Source: Triglochin maritima (lineage: Eukaryota; Streptophyta; Magnoliopsida; Alismatales; Juncaginaceae). Taken from it: a stretch of DNA of 64,000 nt. Every line of letters starts with the position of its first letter. Within the stretch, counting starts at the first letter, position 1. The position numbers and the translations under genes were made by a program. This document shows positions 25,054 through 37,590 of this stretch, one piece after another. The DNA lies in the NCBI GenBank assembly GCA_963682175.1, contig OY821777.1, positions 3,303,501 to 3,367,500 on the forward strand, in the 5' to 3' direction. The notes beneath the pieces were generated by a model. It was not told the origin of the DNA, did no database searches, and saw only the letters and a program-made list of their open reading frames with translations.

Positions 25054-28000
25054 CTACCACAGGCTTATTCCTTTGACTCTGTTAACAAGAAATAGATTGT
25101 GTTCGTGAACATTCTCGGGCAATATAACCATTCCTAATTCTTGTACCAGTACCTTCCGAATATTATGATTGGCAGCTTTTGATTTTTTAGGAGAGCTGTT
25201 TTGTGTATTCATCTCCATAGGTAGGGCTTCGGTTTCAAGCTTAACTGGGGAACCACTCCTACGACTTTTAGTTCTGTTTGGCATGTGAAGATGCTTCAAG
25301 CGTTCACATACTCTGGAAGTGAAAGATCACAGGTATGAACCAGTACAATCCAAAGAAATAAAAGTTGACACCTTTATGAATTGAACTTACGCAACAAATT
25401 CATTCTTTTTGTCGGTGATATTGTGAGACCAACGCACAGGATCAATATTGGAGGGTTTTGAATTCAACTCCTTTATTACATCATTTGCCCACTTCTCAGC
25501 TTTCTTGCATTCACTGGAAATCTGGTAAAATGCAAACAAAAATCAGCGGTGGAACACTTTGAAGTGCACTATTATCAACAATTCTTACTGCTTCTTTGGT
25601 CTTGTCATCTAACGATCCCATTTCCTCTGAGTACTCAAAGATGCATGTCCGAAGCTCAATCATAGCTCTCTCTCGGTCATGTTTATCTTCGTACCTTCTG
25701 ACGATGGGAATGCAGAGCTGAGACCAAAAGGGACATAATTACAATTTACTGCAAGCAATCTTATTCAAATCTAACTGCAGTCACCGGTAGAAAATGAGTG
25801 CAAACCTTTTCAAGTTCCTCCATTGCACTGGTGTAAGTCAACCCAGATTTGTAAACCGGATCCGCAGAAAGTAATTCTTTAATCCTCTTGGTACAACTCG
25901 TAAATGTAGTCACCTCCTTCGGATTCGCATAGCTCATATATATCGCATAAAACTGCAAAGAAAGCAAATTTAAGTTAATAATTCTGATTCTCTGGGTTCG
26001 TGATTAAGAACAAACATCACCTTCTTGCGGAGTTCAGACACATATACTTGAAGTGCTTTCCTCTTTTCTTCGACTGTAGCTTGGATACTATTTAAACTTT
26101 CTAGAAGTATAGTACAACATGAACTGTAGAAAACAAATGAGATAAAAATCTGAAGCTCCCCAGATTTCAGAAGGAAACAGCCTTAAAAGGTTTCAAGAAT
26201 CTTACTTGTTAAGTCCATCAATCATAGCTTCGATCTCTTTTACTTGTTCAGGAATAGCACTTTTTGGTAACAAATCTTGCTGCACCCGTTTACTGGCCAG
26301 CCAGTTCTCAGCTTTGATGCACAATTGGTTAACCTAAAAAGGTCAAATTAACTAGATTAATCACAGTTTTTTTGAAAAAAAAACCCTACGAAAGGATTTA
26401 AGTCACATTTTTCTTGCAATCTTCAAAAGGAATTGCTCGAACTCTATTTTGAAAGACACAACATAGGAAGCTCTGTAACGCTGGAGCTCTGGCTTCCTCT
26501 TCACTATACCGATCTTCAATGGGACAAACAGGCTGTACAAATAGAGATAAAAGAATGTCAGGAATGAAAGAAACTGAACCAAAAAAAAACAAATAAGGCT
26601 TCAAGAAATGCAAAACATACTCTAAAGTAGTGTGTGACTGAAAATTGTACACCCTTTTCAACATCCTTATCAACCTGAAAAACAACAAATACGTTAGTTA
26701 GAAAATGCAAACTTTTTTCTAATCGTTAGAAATACAAAAGGTAAGCTAAAAATGAATAATTTCCCAAATATATAATGTGGACATGAAGCGATTATCCAGA
26801 AAATTTAAAGTACACCAGAAATGACAAACCAGTCTCCAATCTACAAGACAGTTGAGACACGAGCAAATGAGGCTGAAAAAGTAACTTAAAATAATTTACC
26901 TTCCAAAAAATGTTGTTGTTTGCTTGTCTATTTTCTGGGTTTCTGAAGACAAAGTGGTCTATGATACTTTCAAGTTGATTTTCCGTATTGAGATGTTTAC
27001 CATTATTTATTTCTTCACAAAACCTGAAAACAAAATTAAAGAACAAAACAAAACTAAATATTCCTTCTTCCTTATTACTGTTGTGAGTCAATGATAGCAG
27101 GGCGTGAAATGAATCCGTAAAAAAACACCTACATGTTGAATGAATTTCTCATGGATTTAATGACATCAGGCATTGGCAATGGATCAATGCACTTCGGTGT
27201 CATCTCCAAGATTTTTTTTGCTGCATTAAGATACTCCTCAGCTCGGTCGCACTCTCTGATGATCTGCTATACCAGAGAATTGAGTACAAAAGACTGGTAG
27301 AAAGACCAAATAAATTATGCATTAACAGTTGTTAGGATACTCACGGCCTGTATCTTGGGATCAGGCAACGAAGATGCAGCTTCTCTTTTCATTTCAATGC
27401 ACTCGTGCAGCTTCCTGGTCTCACTGACAGCGGCCTCGATGTCCTCATAACGTTTTACTATTGGATCGATGATCTAGTTCACAACAAAAGGGAATCATAG
27501 AATAAATACCTTTTAGAGGCACAAAGGTACTAATGGTTAATAAAACGTATTTATTTCTGTTCTCTTATGTTTTCATCCTTACACCACCACGGATTTGGCT
27601 TCTTCAAAAGTATGTACTTTGCTTTCCAGAATAACCAACATGTTTTTGTAGCACAGAATTGTGAACTGTGTTTAATTCACGTAAAGAGTTGCAGCTTCTC
27701 AAAAGAATTACCTTTTCCAGTGCGTGAAACTTGTTCAAGTAAACTTTCATTGACTCATCTTCACCTTCCCCATCAAGCCATCTCTCTGTTTTTTCTAGGC
27801 TCTTGTAAATGATTGATTTTTCTGAATCGCGTACATAGCTTCTGTACTTCTCAACAAGCTTCGTCGATAAAAATATTAGAAAACCAGTATATATTGAACA
27901 AAAGTCAAAAGACAATTATAATATGATCAGTAAAACTTTGAACATTCAAAGTACCTTCTTACGAGTATCATATATAAACGATTCAAGAGCATTTCTTTTC

Positions 28001-31000
28001 TCTTGTATTTCCTCTATCAGCTTGTCCTGGGAAGTCAACTGCATTTCGGACGAGTGAGCATTTGAGATACCCGATTCAGACATCCTAGTTGAAAGAGTTT
28101 CTACAATTTTCAAATCAAGGTGTTGACTGTGCAGACCACAAGCTTCAACCTGAAAATACAAAGTCAATAGAAACAGGTAGAGTGAGAGTTTTTCAGAAAT
28201 GAATAATAACATAACATGCAAAATTCACACATTGAATTTACTATCTAAAACCAACCAAGTGACATTTCAGATGGAAAAAATGAACTCATGATGTATGGAA
28301 CATCATTTGTTGTTAAAAACTTACCCAGGCAGACCCCACACTAAGACAACCATGATCATCAAAGGATATCTGGATACGCCCAATTGGAAGATAATATATA
28401 TCCACAGGAAATGGCCCAACCTGCTTAAAAAAGGTCAAATTAAAAACACAAACAAACATAATAAATACAAGTTATTATTTTTTTGTTTAATTAGATCTCT
28501 TCCTAGATAGTTGAAGAATGAAGAGATCTACTTCATTCTTTTTTTATCATTCTCTAAAGAAGATAGAACTCGAATAATCCTTTTAATAGTGCTGCTAATA
28601 ATAGTCAATATAAAGTCAAAGAAGTGCTCAAGTAAAAGTTATTTGTTTCTTTTTATTTCATTGATAAACAGTTATTGGTTCTGAAGTTTTTTTATTATTT
28701 CATTGATAAACAGTTATCGGGTCTCTTATTTTTTGTACAGCAGGTGCATATTTCTTACTGTATTATAGATAGGTAATGGAAATAAAAGAACAAAAGATAG
28801 TTATAATTCTTCAGTTCACTTTCAGACCGCTTGTAAAAAAGCCATACGTAAGAGGGATGTTTACATCTCTGGGAGGAAAAGACAAACTCAACACACATAC
28901 TTCTCTTCCCTAAATAATGTAAGGAAAGAAGTCTGCCGAAAAACTTTAGTTATAGTTCCAGAATACTAACCACATTGTAACTCACCTTGAATGTCCTTGA
29001 AGGTTGAGAAGCACAATCACAAGATCCAGAAGAGAGCTTCAATTGGAAAGTATCAAACAGGTTGCAGAATTTGATTTCTCCAGAAATAGGAAACATGTCC
29101 CCTTTTGGGAAGATTAACATTTTGGATGAGGTGGAAACCGAATTATCGATTGTGTACTCAACATGGAGTGGCATAGAATCTTGAATCTGCAAAAGGTAAT
29201 AACGGAATCATCGAGCCTCTTTCGACAGTAATCTCTGTGCAATTTGGAGATTATGCTTTTTGTTATTCTGCTTGAAGACACTTATTGATGGAATTTACTC
29301 TTACAGTGGTACTATCTAAGATAGATACTCGTGAAATGCCTATTCTCCTGCCACCAAAAGGATCCCTATTCTCCTTAGTGATGTCACATTTTAGTCTACA
29401 TCCGTACTAACTTTGTTTTTCATTACAGTACACTGAACCTCTTCCATTTGCTGTAGATTGCATGCAGCTTAAAAGCTTTAATCTCCTCATTACTACCAAA
29501 ATAAATTTGGATTAGGACAGTTGTATCAAAAATTACAAAGAGTAGCACATTTGTCACTCAACAACAATAACTACTTGGTGCTGTGCAACAAATGAGTAAC
29601 AAGGGGTATTCAAATTGGCTAATCCGATGAAACAAATAAGAAAGCTCAATGACCACAAAAGATAATGAGGCTCGTCTGAATAAAGGAAAATGACAATTTG
29701 ACTTCAAAAAGAAGGTACTCTTGGAGAACTCAGGGGATAAAGTCGCGCACCTTATATTTCCTGATGGTAGAATTTAGAGCAAGCATTGAACACTGCAGAG
29801 CACATCCACGAGCAACACACTCGCTACTGTTCAATGTCCGTTTCAGCTTGTTTTCCCCAAAGTATCGAGTCAAAATGGACTTAATAGCCGGAATTCGAGA
29901 GCCCGAACCAACAAGCTCAACAATGTGCACTTTGGAAGGGTCTAAGTTCACATCAGTTAGAGCCTTGTGGCATGAAACAAACACCCTAATCAGCAACTCA
30001 CTCGAGAGTATCTCGAATTCTTCTCTTTTAATGACACCAGACACATCAATGTCGTTCACTAAGCACTCAATGCTGAGGCGAGCCTCAGTGTTGGATGTGA
30101 GAACTTTCTTGAGCTTCTCGCATGACGACATTAGCCGCGTACGCACACGAGGATTGGCGGCATAGATGTCAATTTGGTACTTATCCCTGAATTGATTTGA
30201 GAAATATTGAAATAGGATCTTATCAAAGTCTCTACCGCCTAGATTCTGGTCGTACGCATGGGAGAGCACATGCAACCCACCCTTCTCGAACAAGACGACT
30301 GTCACCTGTTTTAAAATTGTAACATCCAACAGATTGTTAATAATAGATAATTCTCTCAGCTTAGTGATCCGCATGTCAACAAAATACGATAATTTAACAG
30401 GACAGTGGGTGTAGGGGGAAAATGGTACCTGAGTGTGACAGTGGCCTATGTCGATGAACACAACAATAGTTTGCCTTTCTAGATCAGTCTTATAAATTCC
30501 ATAACCAAGGGCAACAGCAGTGCCCTCGTGCATTAGCTTCAATGGCTTCAACCCTGCGATCTCCGCCGCATCAAGGTAAGCGAACCTCTCATGGTCCGTA
30601 AAGTACGATGGAACTCCGATCACACAACTTGTGATGGGAGTCTCCAGATTCTTCTCAGACCCCTTCTTCAGGTGCGACATCAGCATCGCCAGAACTTGAA
30701 CCGCGGTGAACTTCTGAGTGGTGCCGCAGTGATCCACATGGACCAGAATCCCACCATCTTCGGCTTGAGAAGTAGCGAAAGGAAGTTCCTGGAGTTCGGG
30801 TTTGATATTGTGGTACTGCTTTCCCACAAGACGTTTAATCTGGGACAGAGTAGAAGACGGATTGGAGATATTGAGGGAGGCAGCGGAGGAGCCAAAGTGC
30901 CTCTTCTTCTCAGCAAACGAGACCACCGATGGGGTCTCGTACTGGGCCTCGTCGTTGAGGACGATTTGGATCGTCCGAGGTTTCGCAATAGCAGTTACGC

Positions 31001-31037
31001 AGCTGTTGTTGCCGATGTCGAACCCGATCAAACTCAT
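25054..31037 (-). CDS. HSP110/Hsp70-16-like chaperone, apparently intact copy A', with repeated C-terminal modules
   Basis: I read 17 exons, all with consistent phase and GT..AG borders: 30429-31037, 29751-30305, 28986-29186, 28325-28420, 27955-28149, 27712-27858, 27345-27473, 27133-27263, 26900-27023, 26621-26674, 26407-26532, 26206-26333, 26021-26123, 25806-25952, 25589-25717, 25391-25521 and 25054-25312, about 1087 residues. Exons 1-2 are the nucleotide-binding domain: it opens MSLIGFDIGNNSC, an HSP110-type start rather than IDLGTTYS, and holds VELVGSGSRIPA. Exons 3-5 fit the substrate-binding part. Exons 6-8 (147/129/131 nt) encode the usual C-terminal helical region; exons 11-12 and 14-16 (147/129/131 nt again) encode further copies. 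From memory Arabidopsis Hsp70-16 is near 760 residues, so this is clearly longer. Role by family: cytosolic nucleotide exchange or holdase with Hsp70. Expression is unproven. Exon 10's donor (GTATGT near 26620) is my least certain junction. Confidence 0.85.
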
Positions 31038-31173
31038 TATTTTTTAGGGTTAGTTAGCAGAAGAAGGTTGAAATGGGTAAGTAAGTGTTGTCTACCTACG
31101 AGTTCAGCCTTATAACAAGTTTGAGGCACACCAACAGACTCTGGCGGGAAAACAGGGCTGGAGATTGTTGAAT

Positions 31174-31344
31174 ATATATTAACTCCCATTCCCATGGGAA
31201 TCTTAAACGGTGGCAAATTTAATTGAAGGGAATATATTCTGACCTAAAACGGCCATGGATTAAGACATGTCATGTCATCTGTGGGAACGTAATAGACGCA
31301 AATCGAAGGGTTTGCCTCCAATGAATTTGAAAAGAAAATATAAA
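31174..31344. repeat. Direct repeat R1 (upstream of copy A')
   Basis: ATATATTAACTCCC..CCAATGAATTTG..AAAATATAAA, about 171 bp, recurs at 33591-33770. The two copies bracket a 2.25-kb insert. Confidence 0.85.
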
Positions 31345-31604
31345 TCGAAGGGTTTCTCTTCTCACGTTTTGGTATTTTAAAAAACGCCGATTCTTTAAGT
31401 TGAACGATTCCTTTCCCAATACACAAATAAGACAGTTTGCAGACCCTAGGACAGCGTGTAGACATTTTATTCGTGCAGAGCCCACACTTATCATAATAAA
31501 ATATTTGTTTTTAAGTTTTACGTTGGATCAACTTAATTTGTCTAGCTTACTTTATGTGTGTGTGCGGTTGACATTATGTGTCTGTCCGATTTACGTTATG
31601 TGTC

Positions 31605-32440
31605 TGTCCAGAATAAGTGTATTTTCTTGTCCGGAATAAGTGTATTTATTGTCTGGTTTAAGTGTATTTGTTGTCCGGAATAAGTCTATTTTGTTGTCCG
31701 GAATAAGTGTATTTGTTGTCCGAAATAAGTCTATTTTCCTGTCCGGAATAAGTGTATTTGTTATCCGGAATAAATGTATTTGTTGTCTGATTTAAGAAAA
31801 AAGTGTGTCCAGAAACGGAACAAAAAGTTTGTCCGGAATAAGTGTATTTGCAGTCCGGAATAAGTGTTGTTGTTGTCCAGAATAAGAAGAAAGTGTGTCC
31901 AGAAACGGAACAGAAAGTTTGTCCGGAATAAGTGTATTTGCTGTCCGGAATAAGTGTAGTTATTGTCCAGAATAAGTGTATTTGTTGTCCAGAATAAGTG
32001 TAGTTGTTGTCCGGAATAAGTGTATTTGTTGTCCAGAATAAGTGTAGTTGCTGTCCAGAATAAGAAGAAAGTGTGTCCAGAAACGGAACAGAAAGTTTGT
32101 CCGGAATAAGTGTATAAAGTTTGTCCGGAATAAGTGTAGTTGTAGTCCGGAATAAGTGTAGTTGTTGCCTAGAATAAGAAGAAAGTGTTAAAACGGAACA
32201 GAAAGTTTGTCCGGAATAAGTGTAGTTGCTCTCCGGAATAAGTGTATTTGTTATCCAGAATAAGTGTAGTTGCTGTCCAGAATAAGAAGAAAGTGTGTCC
32301 AAAAACGGAACAGAAAATTTGTCCGGAATAAGTGTATTTGCTGTCCGGAATAAGTGTATTTGCTGTCCAGAATAAGTGTATTAGTTGTCCGGAATAAGTG
32401 TAGTTGTTGTCCGGTTTAGGAAGAAAGTGTGTTCAGAAAT
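31605..32440. repeat. 22-bp minisatellite array A
   Basis: Units GTCCGGAATAAGTGTATTTG plus TT or CT, period 22 bp, repeated over about 830 bp, with interspersed units ending GAAGAAAGTGTGTCC. The core (T)CCGGAATAAGTG is shared with arrays B-D. Confidence 0.9.
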
Positions 32441-32879
32441 GGAACAGAAAGTTTGTCATGTTTATGTAGAAAGTTTATCTTGTTTATGTAGAAAGTTTGT
32501 CATGTTTATGTAGAATGTTTGTCCAGTTTATGTTGGAAGTTTGTGCAGAAATGGAACAGAAAGTTTGTCATGTTTATGTACAAAGTTTGTCCTGTTTATG
32601 TAGAATGATTGTCTAGTTTATGTTGGAAGTTTGTCCAGAAACGGAACAGAAAGTATGTCCTGTTTATGTAGAAAGTTTGTCCTATTTATGTAGAAAGTTT
32701 GTCATGTTTATGTAGATACAATGAGATATTGATGGTACATATTATTGTTGGTAACTATTACACAAAAAGATATAATGAGAGCAAAAAGACAAACAAACAA
32801 TACAAACACAAACAAATTACAAAAATAATATATATTTTCCCAGTAAATCAGAAAGAAGATGTAAGACTTAAACATGACC

Positions 32880-33405
32880 GTCTCATTCACGCTGCTTACG
32901 TTGTGAAGAACCCTGTGAGTCGGCATCAGACGCTTCTTCAACGTAATATCTTACTCAAAATGGTGATTAATTCCGGAGAGAGGTACAACATAAACTGCAC
33001 AGACGTAAGTCTTCACCACCGGATCGTCTCATTCAAGATGTCAACGCTGACAAGAACCTCGGGAAGTCTTCACACCACAACATCTTTGTTGCACTGTTGG
33101 AGTGCCCGTGGCAGAAAAAGAATGAAGAAGAAAGAAAGAGTGTGATCGACCATCCCATTCACGCTGCTTACGTTGTGAAGAACCCTGGGAGTCGGCATCA
33201 GACGCTTCTTCGAAATAATATGTTGCTCGAAATTGTGATTTATTACGGAGAGAGGTACAACATAAACTGCACAGACGTAAGTCTTCACCACCGGATCGTC
33301 TCATTCACGATGCTAACGCTGACAAGATCATCGGGAAGTCTTCACACCACAACATCTTTGCTGCATTGTTGGAGTGCCCATGACAGAAAAACGAAGAAGA
33401 AAGAA
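32880..33405. repeat. Tandem duplication, period about 272 bp
   Basis: CATTCACGCTGCTTACGTTG begins at about 32886 and again at about 33158, and the sequences stay similar to CACAACATCTTTG. No protein family recognised in either copy. Confidence 0.8.
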
Positions 33406-33590
33406 AAAGTGTCATCATATTTGTATTTGCGTGGAGAGAGAGAACGTGCTGAGTTGAAACACATTTAATGCGATTTGAATGGACATCAGGAAGAAAAAAC
33501 AAAAAAATCATTGATTTGACCGCGTAAGAGTTGACATGAATGTCCACGTAAAACACGTCCGTGACGGGCTGCGTTCATAAATCATTTTTC

Positions 33591-33770
33591 ATATATTAAC
33601 TCCCGTTCCCATCCTTTGTGGGAATCTTAAACGGTGGCAAATTTAATTGAAAGGGAATATATTCTGACCTAAAACGGCCATGGATTAAGACATGTCACGT
33701 CATCTATGGGAATGTAATAGACGCAAATCGAAGGGTTTGCCTCCAATGAATTTGAAAAGAAAATATAAAT
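33591..33770. repeat. Direct repeat R2
   Basis: The second copy of R1, about 180 bp, differing by a small insertion near 33612 and a few substitutions. Confidence 0.85.
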
Positions 33771-34887
33771 GTGACATCCACTCCCACCATAGTGAGAATT
33801 TAAACAGTAGGCGTAATAGTTTGAAATACAAGTCTACAACCCTCTAAATAAGTAAATAGTAATTTAATTTAACTTATGGAACTGTTCCGTGGACCATGAT
33901 TTCTTTATATTCGTAACATTAATTACAAAACTAATACTAGTTAAGACGATGCATAGCCCCAAGTTCCATGAGTCGGTGTTGCTTTCAAGGTCTAATGTAC
34001 TTTTACCATTGTTTTTTGTTTTCTTCACACTTGATGGGCATGCAGACGATCCTGACGTCATTTCTTCTTTTTCCAACCAGAAATGAGACAATTGTCGCTC
34101 AGGCGTGGTTAAAGAGTTTTTAGGTAGGTGTAGTGAACTGACGTGACGGAGTTAGAGAACAGGACGTCCGGGGTAGCCTGAGCGTTGTTAAGCATGGTGT
34201 AAGAGAAATGAGACAACTAAAATGGTTTCACACCATTAGATTAGATTTAGCATATAATTACTGTTCAGATTTGAACATGTACTATTTCAACAATATCAAA
34301 CTTACGTAAACAATTTTCCTACCAATACGTGGAAGGAGAAAAATAGCACTACTATGTCAAAGCCTCAACTCTGTTATTATTTATTAAAATTAAAATTAAG
34401 CTAACAAGAGCATAAAAATATATATGTGGGGAACTGTCCACTGTCCAGGAAATAATTCTACGTTTTTAATTGATGACATGGGAAGTCTAAACGCTTTTCA
34501 AACTTTAGAATCTAATAAATATATTGGGAAGTCTAAACACTTGAATGGAGCCTTGTAAAATGAGTCCTTATACACGGACGCGTCCTACGTGGCTTCAAAA
34601 AGTGGAGGAGTCAGCGTCTACTCGGATTGCCATGTCATGCTTTCCTTCCGAACGCGCCTTAAATTGTTTTAAATTTTTTTTGACGGTTTTCGAAGAAGGA
34701 CGGTTCGTTTCCAGATTAGACAGCGGCAGACACCCTACGAACGACGGTTCGGATACCGAGAAAGATAACATATCCAGAACTAAAGGGAGACTCTCGCTTT
34801 CTTTCTTTCTTACCTATGAACGTAGGAAGCGCACCTGTGAAGCTTTCCCGACTTTCTTTCCCTGTGAAGCGCACCTTGTAAACGATA
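33771..34887. other. Spacer and probable left end of the MULE
   Basis: No gene recognised before 34888. At 34553-34600 TGTAAAATGAGTCC..ACGGACGCGTCCTACGTGG resembles the inverted right end at 42675-42718 (GGAAAATGTTTAGTGGACGC..GATGTGG) only in part. I give it as a possible, degenerate terminal inverted repeat. Confidence 0.35.
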
Positions 34888-35705
34888 ATGGATTCTTCAA
34901 CTCCGGCCGTCGATATCGAACACGTCCCAGAACCGGTGGGTCTCTAATTTTTTCTTTCCCTGGGTCGTTATGTTTTTTGATGAACTTCCGTTTATTAAAT
35001 TATTGGTTTTAGGGAACCACGTACTACTTCCGGGAATCACGATGCTCCTGGAAGGCCATCCGAAAGCAGTTTGACCGGATGAATAAGGTGGAGAAGGAGG
35101 CTTTCCGTAGCACCCCATTCGGTCACTTCCTAAACCTTCCTAACATTACGACGGACAACGAAATAGTCAGTTGGTTCGTCGAGCACTACGATACGGAGGA
35201 GGTGGGGCTGAGAATAGGATCAGGGGTAGTTCCCCTTACACCGGAAGACATCGCCCTAATTTTGGGGTTACGTACGCATGGGAAGGCCGTGGTGATGGAA
35301 CCATTGCGCGTCCAGAAGCGAGACGGGGTGAACCTTGACAACACCCAACTTTTAGTTCATCTTATGGCAAACAGTACCATGGGCGAGACGGAGGAGTACG
35401 TTCGTCTCCTGATTTCTTTAATCTTCAACAATTTTTTGTTCTATGATGGAACGCTGCGACCGAAGGAATGGTTCATGCACCCTCTGAGGAACATCAAACG
35501 CCTAAGCAGCTACGCATGGGCAAGTGCAGTTCACAAAACCCTAGTTGGAGGCCTCGAGAAAGCAAGTTTAGAACTGCAGGAGAGGAAAAAGGCAGGGAAT
35601 TTCAGAATGAGGCAGGGGAACGTCGAAGGTTGTGTTGTCATACTACACGTAAGTTTTTGTTCCTGCTTCACACTTCCTCTCTTCCTCTTTTTTTTGTTTT
35701 TGTTC

Positions 35706-36480
35706 TTTTCGGAATACGATGTGTGTCTGTTCGGAATACGTTGTGAGTCTGTTCGGATTAAGTGGTGGGTCTGTTCGGATTAAATGGTGGGTCTGTTCGG
35801 GTTAAGTGGTGGGTCTGTTCGGATTAAGTGGTGGGTCTGTTCGGGTTAAGTGGTGGGTCTGTTCGGATTAAGTGGTGAGTCTGTTCGGAATAAGTGGTGC
35901 GTCTGTTCGGATTAAGTTGGGTGTCTGTTCGGATTAAGTGGTGGGTCTGTTCGGATTAAGTGGTGAGTCTGTTCGGAATAAGTGTTGCGTCTGTTCGGAT
36001 TAAGTTGGGTGTCTGTTCGGATTAAGTGGTGCGTTTGTTCGGATTAAGTGGTGCGTCTGTTCGGATTAAGTTGGGTGTCTGTTCGGATTAAGTGGTGCGT
36101 CTGTTCGGATTAAGTGGTGCGTCTGTTCGGGTGAGGTGGTGCGTCTGTTCGGATTAAGTGGTGGGTCTGTTCGGAATACGTTGTGAGTCTGTTCGGAATA
36201 CGTTGTGGGTCTGTTCGGATTAAGTGGTGGGGTTGTTCGGAATATGTGGTGGGGTTGTTCGGATTAAGTGTTGGGTCTGTTCGGAATACATTGTGAGTCA
36301 GTTCGGAATACATTGTGAGTCTGTTCGAAATACATTGTGAGTCTGTTCGCATTAAGGGGTGGGTCTGTTCGGATTAAGTGGTGGGTCTGTTCGGAATAAG
36401 TCGTGTGTCTGTTCGGAATAAGAAGTCCGTCTGTTCGGATTAAGTTGGGTCTCTGTTCGGTTTACGTTTAATGTATGTTC
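35706..36480. repeat. 22-bp minisatellite array B (intron)
   Basis: Units of 22 bp, TCTGTTCGGATTAAGTGGTG plus GG and variants (TTCGGAATACGTTGTGAG), fill most of the intron 35649-36552 on the sense strand. Confidence 0.92.
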
Positions 36481-37029
36481 GGATTCAGTTGTCTTTCGAA
36501 TATGAAGGTACGTTGGTATAGTAGTTCTCATTTTTTTCCTTTCCATTTGAAGGTGTGGCTTTGTGAGAAATTTAAATTGGGGGAGCCCAGAACTGGAGTT
36601 TTCCCACGGATGAAAAGATGGACGGAGCTGTTTGGGAAACGATTAACCCTGAGGAAATGGGAGGAACGTGGAATTACCTTACATCGGATTTACGACGGCA
36701 CGTTCGACCTGATGGGGGCTCCATCAATGAGTGAAAGGGAGCTGCAACTTATTGGTCATGTTGGAACTCCTGTTCGAAAGAGCTCAACTTCAACCGTCAG
36801 TTTGCCAAGGCTCCAACTGGCAGACTGCAGCATTCCATGCGACCCGCTGCTCCAAGAATTGGAGCTGAGTGAGGTGAAGACAAAATGGCTGAGGGCCGAA
36901 GCTGCCCTTAAGAAGGCCACAGAACAGGTACACGACCTCAGGGAAGAACTGAGGATTTCCCAGGAAGAGTGTGGGAGGCTCAGGAAAGATATTATATATC
37001 TTCGAGGGACATGGACAACTGGAAAACCT

Positions 37030-37590
37030 GGTGGGGAGAACGAGCGAGAGCAAGAGGAGGAGAATAGGAAGAAGAGGGAGGCGGAGGAAGAAGAGAATAG
37101 GAAGAGGAAGGAGGATGAAGAAGAAGAAGAAAAAAAGAGGAAGGAGGAGGAAGAAGAAAAGAGGAGGGAGGAGGAGGAAGAAGAAAAGAGGAGGGAGGAG
37201 GAAGAAGAAGAGAAGAAGAGGAAGGAGGAGGAGGAGGAACGAGAAAAGAAGAAGAGGAAGGAGGAGGAGGAACGAGAAAAGAGGAAGAGGGAGGAGGAGG
37301 AATGTGAGAGAAAAAGGGAGGAAAGGACAAAGGAAGAAGAGGAGAAGAAGAGGAAGGAGGAGGAGGAACGAGAAAAGAGGAAGAGGGAGGAGGAGGAATG
37401 TGAGAGAAAAAGGGAGGAGGAAAGGAAGAAGGAAGAAGAGGAGAAGAAAGAAGAGAGGAAGAGAATAGAGAGGGAGGAAGAGAAGAGGAGGGAGGAGGAG
37501 AGGAAGATGGGAGAAAAGAGGAAAATAGTGGAGAAGGAGGAAGAGAAGAAGAGGGAAGAGAAGAAGAAGAAGGAGAAGGAAGAAGAAAGC
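37030..37590. repeat. GAGGAAGAA-rich low-complexity coding tract
   Basis: A purine-only tract on the plus strand coding for runs of EEE, KK and RK in the PMD/Ulp1-like protein. Long minus-strand frames here are its antisense shadow. Confidence 0.85.

Larger units (their letters stand above)
31345..33590. mobile_element. Insert between R1 and R2 carrying the 22-bp minisatellite
   Basis: The segment lies between two direct repeats upstream of the HSP110-like gene. It holds a 22-bp minisatellite (31605-32440), related tracts with GTTTATGTAGAAAGTTTGTC (32455-32715) and a tandem duplication of about 272 bp (32880-33405). Its right end, read inward, has ACGGACGTGTTTTACGTGG, similar to ACGGACGCGTCCTACGTGG at the left side of the MULE region (about 34573). 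With the shared minisatellite core this suggests a non-autonomous relative of the MULE. The left end is not resolved. Confidence 0.45.

Noticed and set aside
31658..32302. 214-codon minus-strand frame
   Set aside because: It is the translation of the 22-bp minisatellite; a 22-bp period has no stop in some frames and gives repeats such as LIPDNKYTYSGQ. No start context or domain.
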